Source: Lepus europaeus (Eukaryota; Chordata; Mammalia; Lagomorpha; Leporidae). Taken from it: a stretch of 64,000 nucleotides of DNA. Position numbers and translations under genes: made by a program. Of the stretch, positions 24,001-37,300 are shown piece by piece (positions within the stretch are counted from its first letter, which is position 1; every line of letters begins with the position of its first letter). The stretch spans positions 38,918,077 through 38,982,076 of the forward strand of contig NC_084834.1 of the NCBI RefSeq assembly GCF_033115175.1. The letters run 5' to 3'. A model generated the notes under the pieces. That model was not told the DNA's origin, did no database searches, and worked only from the letters and a program-made list of their open reading frames with translations.

Positions 24001-27000
24001 TTGGCTTTGGGGTTATTCAAAGCTCCCCAGACACAGCTGAGAACCATGAAGATCCTTAATCTAGAAATAGGCAAAGGGCCGGCGCTGTGGCTTAACAGGC
24101 TAATCCTCCTGCCTCTGGCACTGGCACACTGGGTTCTAGTCCCGGTTGGGGCGCCGGATTCTATCCCGGTTGCCCTTCTTCCAGGCCAGCTCTCTGCTAT
24201 GGCCCGGGAGTGCAGTGGAGGATGGCCCAAGTGCTTGGGCCCTGCACCCGCATGGGAGACCAGGAGAAGCACCTGGCTCCTGGCTTCAGATCAGCACGAT
24301 GCGCCGGCCGCGGCAGCCATTGGAGGGTGAACCAACGGCAAAAAGGAAGACCTTTCTCTCTGTCTCTCTCTCTCACTATCCACTCTGCCTGTCAAAAAAA
24401 AAAAAAAAAAAAAAAAAAAAAGAAAGAAAAAAAGAAAGAAATAGGCAAAGACTTCAGAAGGTAAGTAGGTAAGTCTGCCCTTTCTCCCCACTTATCTGCA
24501 CCCAGAAGAGAAGATCTCTAAACTACCAGAGCTGATCAAGATGTTTCCCACCTGCTGTGCCATTAGCTAATTATTTAGTTAACACTAACATATAACTGAA
24601 TTTTTCCCGTGCTACATATATTTTATGTCTTTACCTGTCTAGGGTTAGCATGAGGATCAAAATAAAGACATGAATCTAAAGTAACATTATATCTAAGCAA
24701 TTTTTAGTTGGATTTTCTCTTTGGGAGAGGGGGTAGCTCCAGGAGGTCTTCATGACTTGTCTAATAATTCCCCAGAAGATATAGCACTTCTGAGGCAAGA
24801 ATATTGAATTTAAAAATGTAATATTTGGGCCAGTGCTGTGGTATAGTAGGCTAGGTCTCTGCCTGCAGCACCAGCATCCCATATGGGCACCGGTTTGTGT
24901 GCCAGCTGCTCCTCTGATCCAGCTTTCTGCTTATGTCCTGAGAAAGCAGTGTGAGACGGCCGAAGTGTTTGGGTACCTGTACCCGCGTGGGAGACCTGGA
25001 GGAATGCCCCGGGAATGAACCACAGCCGGAGGGGCAGCAGTTCTCCAAGCAGCTCAGACCCTTGTGGAGGCACATATGGTCAACACTACTTTCGTAATAG
25101 ACGCTGATTACCAATGTCTTCTTCATGTGTGACAAAACGAAAACTGTACTTAAAGTACTGCTCCGTATCAAAATAAGACATCTCAAAGCAAAGCAGCTGT
25201 GTGAGTGCCTGAGTCCCAGAGGGAACTCGCCGCTTCCAACACTGAAATCATGGCTGATCAGATACTGTCAGCAGCAGACATGTTCACTAACATGCACGCA
25301 CAGGCCTGTCACCTGCCTTTGTGCCAATGATAAAACTTTCAAGTGAAACTTTGGAAAATTTTACCTGCTCTTAGGAGCTTGACAAGTTCCTAATGACTAT
25401 TTTGACAAGATTGGTGATTACATTAACTAATGTGGGTTTTTTGGGTGTTGTATAGCATTTGGAAAATCTGTGTTTACTCAATCAGTGTTTCCAAATGATC
25501 AGCATAACAGCATATAAAAGGATTCCTTCAATGTTTCAAAGAGCACAGCAAATGTCAACATAATAGAAAATGAAAATCTTGTTGATGGGGTAGATTCCAA
25601 GTCGAAACTAACTAGTAACAAACACAAAGACCATCCACAACTACCTAAGAAAGTGGTTAAAATACTCCTCTTTTTTCCCAACTATGTATCTACGAGAGAC
25701 TGGATTTTCTTTAAGCAAAACACATCACAACCAACTGAATGGAGCAGAAAAGAGAATCCAGCTGTCAACTATTAAGCTAGACTTTAGGAGAGTTCTAAAA
25801 ATAAAACAATGCCACTATTTACAATTTTTTTTTGTTTTGGAAAATAGTTATTTTTCCATAGGAAATGTTATTCATATTAACATGTAATGAGTTTGGTACT
25901 TCATTGTATGAATTGATAGACATTTTTAAAACATCTCAAATTTTACTTTCTAGCATGATATGTATCAATGTGTGATAAATATATTACACACAGAAAGAAA
26001 ATTCCTTGGGGATCTCAGTATTTAAGACTGTGAAGTGAAAAATGAAAACATGAAAAAAAAAAAAAAAGAATGTAATAATGTGAAGAAACCCAGAGAATGA
26101 AAGGTGAGAAAGTTTATTCTAGAATGATTGTCTTTTAAGGATGGAATCCTGCCCTGAAGGACACAGGGCAATCCCCTGGAAAGGAAACAAGAACTTTATT
26201 GTTTAATATAGAAAAGATGAAATACTTAATGAAGAGATTGAAAGCAGATATGTTTTGTCTTCCAGCATTCCTTGCTCTTTTTAAAAATATTTATTTGAAA
26301 GGCAGAGAGACAGAGACACAGACACAGAGAGAGATCGATTGCCATCCACTGATTTATTCCCCAAATGCCAGTAACAGCCAGGCTGGAACAAGCCAAAGCC
26401 AGGAGCCAGGAACTCAATCTGGTTGTCCCAAAACAAAACGATGCCAACTATTTACAATTTTTTTTTTCTTTTGCAATTGTATTGCCTCCCAGAGCACACG
26501 TTAGGAGGAAGCTGGAATTGGAAGCAGCGCCAGGACTTGAACCTGGGCACTGTTACTGGATGTGGGTGTCCCAAGTGGGGTCTTATCCACTGTGCTACAT
26601 GCACACCAGCTCTGACTTTTCCTGACTGACTGGGTGTAGGATCACAAGAGCTGCTCCCAAGTCTGATACGGCTGTCTCCACACTCCTCACTCCAGAGAGG
26701 AAAACTCTTACTGGATAAGTAAGGGATTATATTCCCTTACTTCTGTCATATTTCTAATGTCCAGCTGAGATTTTCTCTACTTCAAAAAAATTCTTCTCAT
26801 AAAGTCATGTTACCCCATCAAATCAGAAGGCATTTGGGGAAGTCTCCCAATGCATCTCTCCCTGTCTTCAGTTTTTCTTTTCCTACATCTACTCCAAATA
26901 ACATGATCTTACTCAGTTGTTTTTCGAGACCATATTTTCCCAAACTGCCTAACACATCACATACGGACATCTGTAGTTCAAAGGCAAGTTCAAAATCACA

Positions 27001-30000
27001 GGTTAGGAAATTAATGACTAAAATTAAATACTGTAAGAACTTCACATAGGTGAGTGCTTCAAAAAGGTTATGGAAAACAGAATTCTTTTTTAAACGTATC
27101 TTTATTTATTTATTTTTGACAGGCAGAGTAGATAGTGAGAAAGAGAGACAGTGAGAAAGGTCTTCCTTGTTGCCGTTGGTTCACCCTCCAATGGCCGCTG
27201 CGGCCGGCGCATCTCGCTGATCCGAAGCCAGGAGCCAGGTGCTTCTCCTGGTCTCCCATGCGGGTGCAGGGCCCAAGCACTTGGGCCATCCTCCACTGCA
27301 CTCCCGGGCCACAGCAGAGAGCTGGCCTGGAAGAGGGGCAACCGGGATAGAATCCGGCGCCCCGACCGGGACTAGAACCTGGTGTGCCGGCGTCGCAAGG
27401 CGGAGGATTAGCCTGTTAAGCCACGGCGCCGGCCGGAAAACAGAATTCTTAAACGTTTATCTTGGAACAAAAAATTCTGGAACCCATGCAGTTTTGTCCA
27501 TACTATGCATTTTCCACAACTGTTTTTGAAGATCTTGTATATACATGAGCTTCAAAAATCTTTGCACCAAAATAAAGGGTCTTTTAATCCCATTTGCCTC
27601 AAGCTTCCTGACATGCCCTCATGTCATTGCTGCACTTACAACGGGGCCAACGCTCAGGCTGCTAGGAAGGTTATTTACACTTGAAAACAAACAGCTGATG
27701 GTGAGGGGCACCTTTCTCCACCCTCCGTAAGGGTCTGAATGTGTTCCTGGGCCAGAATGATTTTTTTAAAAATTTATTTGAAAATTAGCATTACAGAGAC
27801 AGAGAGAAGGAGAGTCAGAGACAGAAAGAGATACAGAGAGATCTTCCATCTGCTGGTTCATGCCCCAGATGGCCACAATGGCTCGGCTGGGTCAGGTTGA
27901 AGCCAGGAGTCTGAAGCTCCATCAGGGTTTCCCACGTGGGTGCTGATGAGGCTGACTATGGGTGCTTTCGTGTGCCTGCTCTTGCTCTCATCCTCCCTCG
28001 CCCTTCTGCCTCCTGCCATGGATGATACAACAAGAACACCCTTGCCAGATGCTGCCTCCTCAGTCTTGGACTCCCCAGCCTCCAAAACTGCAGGACATTT
28101 CTGTTCTTTGTAAATTACCCAGTGGTAGGTATCTTATGGCCGAAAAAAATGAACTAAGACGCACCCTAAAAATGACGATGTGATAGCTCGTGACTAACTG
28201 CTGCATATGCACCACTTACAAGATCTGCTTGCTTTGACTGCATTTTCAATCCCACCCCAACCCCCAGGAAGCAGACCCTCTTATTAGGCCCATTTTACAG
28301 TGAGGGGATAACATAGTAACAATACTGTTTCTTACTTTTCATTTGAACATTCTCGTTTTTACAGCATCCATTAGTAAAAATTTTCTTGTCACACAGTTAC
28401 ATGTTCATTGCCAAGATTTCAAGCCATTCTACCTAAGTTTTATACTAAATAGGAAGTTTTATGCTTTATTCAGGACTTTTAAAAGATGTTCTAGGTCTGG
28501 TGCTGTGGCACAGCAGGTAAAGCCACTGCTTGCGATGCCAGGGTCCCATAAGGGTGCCAGTTGAGTTCTGGCTGCTTCACTTCTGATCCAGCTCCCTGCT
28601 AATGTGCCTGGGAAAGCAGCAGAGGATGGCCCAAGTACTTGGGCCCCTGTACCCTTGTGTGAGACCTGGAAGAAACTCCCGGCATCGGCCTGGCCGTTGC
28701 AACCATTTGGGGAATGAATCAGCGGATGGAAGATCTCACTCTCTGTAACTCTGCCTTTCATATGAATAAATAAAATCTTTTTAAAAGAGAAAAATTACAA
28801 AATTTTAGAAAATCAATAAATAAAACAGAAAAGTCCTTCTGCAGAATAGCTCGCTCTTCAAGGTTGATTTCCTGAGGCTAAATAGCCCAAATAATTCATC
28901 CATGTGGTAATCAAGCTACTGAAATGGTGCCAAACCTTGATGAAGCCTCCACTGAACTTTCCTGGGCGCCTGTGCAGGCGGTCTAATTTGCCCCATATTT
29001 GGAGATCGGTACTTTGGATCTGACCCATACACTTGTACATTGTTTCTGCCCCAAATTCACTTTTTAAACAGCCATCTTCATGAGGGGAAAAAAAAAAATA
29101 AACCAGCCACCATTCTCAATGGAATGCATAAGTTATAAGCAACAGGCGCATGGGAAGGGCTGTTTATCTGTGACGCCTGGCTATCCACTTGGCACCACCC
29201 TGGCCACTGACTACTTCTGTATGCACACTTCCACAGACTCTGCGAACTGGAGGCCTCCATTCCTTCCCCAGTTAGTAACACCTCACCACCACTTCTAACG
29301 GCCTGGAATGATTTGCCAGAATTCAGATTATTTCAATTTCTGAAATACAGTTATAGTATGTAGGTCATTTGTTTTGTTTTGTTTTTTTCAGTCATCTGTT
29401 TCCTTTCCCATAACAAAGCAAAATGGACTAATCACTAGAATATCTGAATACACACGTGCCTATAGTGCCAATCACCGCACACTTCTAAAGCAATCGGCAG
29501 GTCACACGCAAGTTGTAGGAGTGCTGCCGAGGAGGGAAGTGATCAGGGTTCCCCAGCACACCCTGCCATCGGCTGCCAACCACCCAGCCGGCTGAGACAC
29601 CCTGGGCCTGGGCCCACCGTCCCACACAGCCCCAGCAGCGCCTAAGAAAGGCAGCCCCCTACACAACGCCCCGCGTGCCGCGCTTAGCCCGCATCATCGC
29701 CGAGCCTGCAGATGTCTTTTACACTTGGCGTTTGATGCTTAGTATTATGAAAGAGTGACTTGGCAAAAGCACCAGTTAAAAACCAAAGCATGAACAAAAG
29801 CTAGAATGATTATCTTGGGTACACACCTGAGAAGCTGCTGAAGCTGATCAAGCTGGGCTCGGGGAAAGCTCCACGAATCAAGTACACAAAACGCAAAAAC
29901 TGGGAAAGACTCACGTCACAGGCAAGGGATCATACAAACAGCAGTCCAATGCTGCCATCTGCTGGCGATGTGCTGAACCACTCAAAGTCGGGAGCTAATT

Positions 30001-33000
30001 TAGCCGCTTTTCTTGTACGTTGCTGAGCTAACTGTGGCCACCTCCGAGACAAGAAAAAATTCCCACAAGGTAACCAGTGAGGTGAAAAAAGGCTTGCATG
30101 TCGGACACACAGGGCATGTTTGCTTAGCGTAGAGTGAAGGAATCAATACAGCGTCATGGCTCCTGCCTGGAACTGATTCAAGCACCAATGGCTCCTTCTC
30201 TCATTCCCATACTGCTTTTCTTTCCTTCTTTTTTAAACAGGCAGAGTTAGAGAGACAGAGAGAGAAAGGTCTTCCTTCCGTTGGTTCACCCCAGCTAGGG
30301 CTGGCACGCTGCGGCGGATGCGTCGCGCGGATCTGAAGCCAGGAGCCAGGTGCCTATCCTGGTCTCCCATGCGGGCGCAGGGCCCAAGCACCTGGGCCAT
30401 CCTCCACTGCCTTCCCGGGCCACAGCAGAGAGCTGGACTGGAAGAGGAGCAACTGGGACAGAATCTGGCGCCCCAACTGGGACTAGAACCCGGGGTGCCG
30501 GCGCCGCAGGCAGTTTAGCCAAGTGAGCCGCGGCGCCAGCCCATACTGCTTTTCTTATGTAAGTCACCCTTGACAGTCTGCGTGCTTTACTCAGGAGACT
30601 CTAAGCTTGAGGCAGGGACCACTTACCCCAGCACTCAACCTCGTGCTTTTAAAAAATAGTAATAGGATGGGGCCAGTGCAGTGGCGTAGTAGGGTAAGCC
30701 TCTGCCTCCAGGGACAGCATCTCATATGGGCACCAGTTCATGTCCGGCTGCTCCTCTTCTGATCCAGCTCCCTGCTGATGGCCTGGGAAAGCAGTAGAAG
30801 ATGGCCCAAGTGCTTGAGCCCCTGCACCCCCGTGGGAGACCCGGAAGAAGCTCCTAGCTCCTGGCTTTGGGTCAGCCCAGCTCCTCCACCATTGTAATCA
30901 TTTGGGGAGTGAACTTGCGGATGGAAGACCTCTCTCTCTGTCTCTCCCTGTATTAACTCTGCCTCTCAAATAATAAATCTAAAAAAAAAAAAACAAAAAA
31001 AACATGTTAACAGAGCCATGCGTTTGTTGCAGCAAGTTAAGCCACAGCTGGAGATGCCCGCATCCCATATGGAACATGAGTTCGAGTCCCAGCTGCACTT
31101 ATGATTCCAGTTTTCTGCTAACACAGACCCTGGGAAATAGCAAGTGATGGCTCGAGAAGGTGGTTCCCTACCACCTACACAGGAGACCCGGATGGAATTC
31201 CAGGCTCCTGGCTTCAGCCTGGTCCAGCCTGGCTGTTGGCAGTCCATCTGGGGAGCAAACCAGTGGCTGGAAGACCTGTGTCTGTCTGTGTTTCTCTCTT
31301 TGCCTGTGCCTTTCAAATAAATAAGAGTAACTATATTTTAATAAAATCTTAATAAAAGGATGGCAAGTGACTGAGAGTTGGAATCTGGTCTAACAGGGAC
31401 AGAGCGCATTGGCAGAGAACCTTTTTTGGTGAGCCAAGCTCTTTTACTTGACTTGTCCATCTCAGGACCTTCTTGGCTATTGCGAACACATCTGACCATG
31501 GAGACACTGGGGCTTAGAAGCTTAACAAATAAATACTTATTTATAGTTGCTAAGTGACCTCTCAGGAGTCATTATTAAACGTGACATATCTATAGTCCTG
31601 GGATTTTGGTGAGACTGTATTTTGCCCAAAAGAAGGCAGCGCACTGCCTGAAAAGCCATGTGGCAACCAGAGACAGCCATCTTCAAACGGAGCATGGTGT
31701 GCACCTGTAGGGCATTCATCCCCAGCGCTGGGTTCGAAGTGCCTGTTTAGAAAGAGACTATTTCCTGGTGAGGGACAAATATTTTCCCCCCTGGCCGGTC
31801 TCCAAATGCTATCATTGAGCGCCACCAACTGGAGATGTGAGCAGCCCTGGGATTCTTCGCAATGGGCGCATGAGCCTCTGGCCACCCCAGCTCTCCCTCC
31901 TGGGGAAGTTGAGGCCGCAGTTCCACAGAGGTGTCTTCAGCAAGCGGACTCGAGGTAGGCGGTCTGGTTTCAAGCCCTGGCGCCAGCTCTCACCTCACTG
32001 GGCCTCAGTTTCTGCCCTGGAGGATAACTGTAACCCCATGTGGTCACTGCGGGGATTAAGCAGGTTACAGCAGATTTACCCGGCACATCCTAAGGCACCA
32101 GCTTGGCACTGCAGTTCTGTTCATTCCGAGGCTCGCTGTCTAGCTGGAGGAGGAGGCGGCTGTAAACAGCTGGGGTTACACGCTGCAGCACTCCCGTGTT
32201 TTCCACTGCTCCTTCCAGAGAAGAGAGTGTCGTTCTCACCATGTTACCCATGCGCCTGAGAGGCCGCCGTGGCTCTGAGGTCTGCACGACCCGTCCTCAC
32301 TGGTCAGGCCGGGGAAGCTGCCTGCACCTTGGACTGCTGCTTGCTAAGCGTCTCGTCCAGCAGCGGTGACAGTGAGTCAGAACAACCACGCTGGCACCTG
32401 GCCAGGCGCTCATACAGCAGCCCACTGTCGTGCCAGGAACAGACAGAGGGCAAGTTCCGCGGCTTCCATTTCTCTACGTCACTGCTATCACGGCACACAT
32501 GCTGGCAGGGCACAAAGTGTACAAAGCAGTAGCACGACCCACACGGCATCACCAGGGCTATCAAGTAAAGGTCAGGAGTCTCCACCTAAGTGTCTAAAAA
32601 TACAAGCAATAGATCAGAGCCACAGCCCAAACGGCTTGTCTTTGCCAGGGAGCAGTCACAGACTAGACAGAGATGCACAAGGATTTCCCAGACAAGGCAC
32701 AGCAATGCCTTCAGGCATGACAGTGGCTTAGAAAATGTCTCCGAGGGGGGGGGGCTGGTGCTGTGGCATAGGGAGTAAAGCCGCAGCCTGCAACACCGGC
32801 ATACCATATGGGTGCCAGTTCGAGTCCTGGCTGCTCTACTACCCATTCAGCTCTCCACTATGGCCTGGGAAAGCAGTGTTTTGAAAGATGGTTCAAGTGT
32901 TTGGGTTTCTACACCTGCACGGGAGACCCAAAAGAAGCTCCTGGCTCCTGGCTTCAGCCTGGCCCAGTCCTGGCCATTGCAACCATCTGGGTAGTGAACC

Positions 33001-34307
33001 AGCAGATGGAAGACCTCTCTCTCTCTCTCTGTTTCTCCCTCTGTAACTCTTTCAAATAAACAAATATTTTTTTAAAGGAACGTTCTCATTTCAAAAAGAA
33101 AAAAGAAACAGCAGGCGTCCCATCCCTAATATTTCTGGTATGCTCAAAAGCCCTTGTCACATTATGAATGGGAAGAGGAAAGCGAGAAGGACTGTTCCGC
33201 TGACCCTGTAGAGTTCTCTGCGGATCACAGTCCACCCACCACGGCCCAGAAGCTGAGTCTGGCCACCACCTGTCTTCGTGCTGCTTATGAGCCAGGAAAG
33301 ACATTCCCACTTTGTGACGGTTGGGGAAAAAAATGAAAACAAATCGAAACTTAAGAACAGTGCTATTTGTGACATGTGAAAAGGATAAGAGATTCCAATT
33401 TCTGGATCTATAAATGAAGTTTACATATTGTGTTGTCTACGACTGCCTTCACCCCACAATGCAGAGCTAGGGGGTGCCCCCCACCGCCATGTTGCTCAGA
33501 AAGCCTGCAATGCTCACGAGCTGGCTCTTCCCAGAGTTTGCCAAGCCCTGCTCTGGATTCTGTGACAATGAAAACTGTACGTTCAGTTTGTAAAAGCATC
33601 CTGAGATTGATGGAAGATTTTCAGTCACTCCAAATGGGGGAAAATAATTTCTGTGCACAAATTTCTAGTACCTTACATGAATAATTAAGGCCCATGTAAG
33701 AAGAGACATGTTTTTAAAAAGCAAATGGTATTGAGTTTCTTTCTTTTTTTTTTTTTTTTAAGATTTATTTATTTATTTGAAAGTTACACAGAGTGAGGAG
33801 AGGAGAGGCAGAGAGAGAGAGAGAGGTCTTCCATCCGCTGGTTCACTCCCCAACTGGCTGCAACAACTGAAGTTGCACTGATCCGAAGCCAGGAGCCAAG
33901 TGCCTCCCCTGAGTCTCCCACACAGGTGCAGGGGTCCAAGGACTTGGGCCATCTTCTACTGCTTTCCCAGGCCATAGCAGAGAGCTAGATCGGAAATGGA
34001 GCAGCCGGGTCTTGAACCGGTGCCCATATGGGATGCTGGTGCTTCAGGCCAAGGCGTTAACCCGCTGCGCCACAGTGCCGGCCCCGGTGTTGAGTTTCTA
34101 AGCCAGCACCTCACTGAGCACTGGCAGATGATGGCCCAGCTAAATGATTGCACCCACACAGAAGACCTGGATGGAGTTCCTGGTTCCAGGCTTTGACCTG
34201 GCCCACGCTCAGCTGTTGTGGGCACTTGGGGAGCACATCAGCAAATGGAAGATGTTTTTCTCTTCCTGTTACTCTGCCTTTCAAATAAATAAATCTTAAC
34301 AAAAAAA

Positions 34308-34338
<31 letters not shown>

Positions 34339-37300
34339 CAGGTTTGAATTAACAGAGAAACCACAGAGGTAGAAAATGTAATTCAAGCCACCATGGGTAA
34401 ATATGTTTTCTCAAGGGCACCTTGAAAAGACGCCAAATTGAGAGAGCAAAGAGAAAGGGTGGGAGAGGCTGAAATGGGAAAAGCAGCATGGAGTTACAGG
34501 CTGTCCTGTGACTCACTCAGACAAGAGCTGGGAGGCGTGGCCCTTGCCTGCTGGGCAAAAACAATGCTCCTTATTTAGTGGCCGAGCTCCGGAGGGTGAA
34601 TGGGGCTGGGTGGGCAGCTAGCTCACTCGGAGCCACAAGCGGGTGTAGGGCTCACAGACTGAAGAGCACAGCTGGCACCACCCTTGGTCTGGCAAAGCCG
34701 GAGCTGTCCAGCCCGCTCCTCTTGCACACGGTGTGGGGCAACCCCGCCACCCTCCGCGCTAGGGCGGCACACAGCTGCTCTCCTCTGGCGGGGACACACC
34801 TGAAGGCGGCGGGTAGGAGAGAACCTAGACACAAAATGTAGCCTCTTTATAAAAGGGAGCAATTCAAGAAAAAACTAGGAAATGTCCAGAAAACATCAGA
34901 TGATTGCAAATTTTTTTTTTGTCCAGAAAACTCATGCAATAGATGATGCCATTAAAAACGAAGGGACATGGAGTACAGATGCATAAAGCCAACAGCCTGT
35001 TGAACAGGAGTCCAAGAACATGAGGACGCCAAAAATAATCCAAGGAGTGGCACAAACTTCTCCCACGCTAAAGAATGGTCTTCAAACGCACAGGTGCGCC
35101 ACGGGTGGCCGAGAGGCTCATCCTTCCAGAACCTTTAACATCAAGGGTAAGAAAATCTTCTGGGGCCAGCACTGTGGCGTGGCCTGGCGGGTAAAGCAGC
35201 CACCTGCTGTGCCTGCATCCCATATGGACACAAGTTCGAGTCCCAGCTGCTCCACTTCCGATCCAGCTCCCTGCTAATGGTCTGGGAAAGCAATAGAAGA
35301 TGGCTTGAGTGTTTGGGCCCCTGCACCCAAATGGGAGACCCAGATGAAGCACCTGACTCCTGGCTCTGGCCTGGCCATTGCTGTTACTGGAGAGTGAACC
35401 AGTGGATGGAAGAACTCTTTCTCTCCCCCTCTCCCTCTGCAATCGATTTTCAAATAAATCTTACAAAAAAAATCTAAGCCTCTAGTGACAATCACTATTT
35501 ACAATGATAGATCTTTTCACTTTGAAAAGATTTTATTTCCTGAAAAGCAGAGTGACAGAGAGGGCAGGACAGAGAGGTGGTCCCTCTACTGGTTCACTCC
35601 TCAAAATGGCTACAACAGCCAGAGCTGGGCCAGACTAAAGCCAGGAGCCAGGAGCTCCATCTGTGTCTCCCACAAGAGTGGCAGCAACCCAAGTACTTGA
35701 GTCATCACCTGCTGTCCCCCAGGCTCATCAGCAGGAAGCCGGGTAAGTGCATAGCAGCCGGAACTCCAGCGGGCACTCTGATCTGGGATGTGGGCGTTCC
35801 CAGCAGCAGTTTAGGCACAATACTCACCCAGCAAATGATCTTTATCGTGGGCATGTGTCACCTCTGTGATTATTTAAAATCTAACTAGAAACAGCAAGTC
35901 ACAAAAGTTGTTTGTGAGCCGGCGCCGTGGCTCAACAGGCTAATTCTCCGCCTAGTGGCGCCGGCACACCGGGTTCTAGTCCCAGTCAGGGCGCCGGATT
36001 CTGTCCCGGTTGCCCCTCTTCCAGGCCAGCTCTCTGCTATGGCTGGGGATTGCAGTGGAGGATGGCCCAAGTCCTTGGGCCCTGCACCCCATGGGAGACT
36101 AGGAGAAGCACGTGGCTCCTGCCTTCGGATCAGTGCGGTGCGCCGGCCGCAGCGGCCATTGGAGGGTGAACCAACGGCAAAAAGGAAGACCTTTCTGTCT
36201 CTCTCTCTCTCACTGTCCACTCTGCCTGTCCAAAAAAAAAAGTTGTTTGCAGCACATGAGATTCAGAATTATCTCCCAACAAGACTCTGGAAGAGCAGTT
36301 TCAGAAATAACATCCCAAGAGATGGATCTGACCTACAAGGTTCGCTAGGAAGAACCTCTTTCCTTCAGCAGATGTCTGCTCAACGACAGCTAACATTCGG
36401 GATAGCTAAGACACAAAAAAAGGAAACAGAAAATACTGTATCCAGGGTATGAGCAACACCTGTCCTGCACTGGACAGGGGCTGAGAGGCGTCGCAAACAG
36501 CCCCACACGTACTGGAAGCTCAAGCTGTCGGAGGGATGGAAGGGAAGGGAGAGGAAGGCGGCCGCAGAGGCGGCCCCAGGAACCCGCAGCGATCCTGCAG
36601 CAACCATCCCTCTGTGATTCTGGCTGCCTGCTCTTTTCTGAAGATGGAATAAAAGTGGCTTCCTGCACGCTCCACCTTCCATCGGCAGTCTCTCACCCTC
36701 GGAGGTGCAAGAACAGACACATCAGGATGACACGCAAGGCAGGCTTCCGGCCCCGTGTTGTCGGTAAGCGGCTGTCACGCACGCTCTATGTCACACAGAT
36801 ACCAACATTCAGAAGCCCGGGGTGGGGGTGGGGGGGTGTGCACAGCCATTTGGGAAAAAAAAAAAATGTGTAGGGGCACTCAAATCCAAAGGCCTCATCT
36901 TCCTTAGCTTCTCTCCCCTGGCCCTCCTGCCCACACCCCTTCGCCTCCAGAAGCCATGGTGACTGCACACGCCAAGTGTTGTGTTCACACAGCTAAGGCT
37001 TTTCCCTGTGGTCTTCTACAGCAGGAACATTGATCTCCCCGGATCCACCAAGAGCAATAAATTCAAAATATCTCACCTGCTTTCCAGGAAAGTCCACGTG
37101 GGTTTCCTGTGAGCCCAGACACCTGTGCCTAACCCGCCTACAAATTCCTAACTGTGTAATGAAGTAACCACCAGATAAGTGGCCATCAAGGCCGCGTAAC
37201 TTCTGATTTGTTATGGATGACTCCCAGTAGCAGAGATGCTGGGAGTCTCACTCTTATTCCTCCTCCCAAGAAACCAGAAGACAGCCACCCCACTTCTTTC

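Noticed and set aside
23923..24472. Overlapping 100+ codon frames such as 23923-24330, and like frames at 35955, 48230, 49851 and 52976
   Set aside because: They lie within younger CSINEs, and the same peptide strings (for example SSLLWPGSAVEDGPSAWALHP) recur in each copy.
30555..30562. TTATGTAA, a D-box type site in NOCT intron 1
   Set aside because: An identical octamer occurs near 9773 and such a match is expected by chance in 64 kb. It also overlaps a CSINE TSD.
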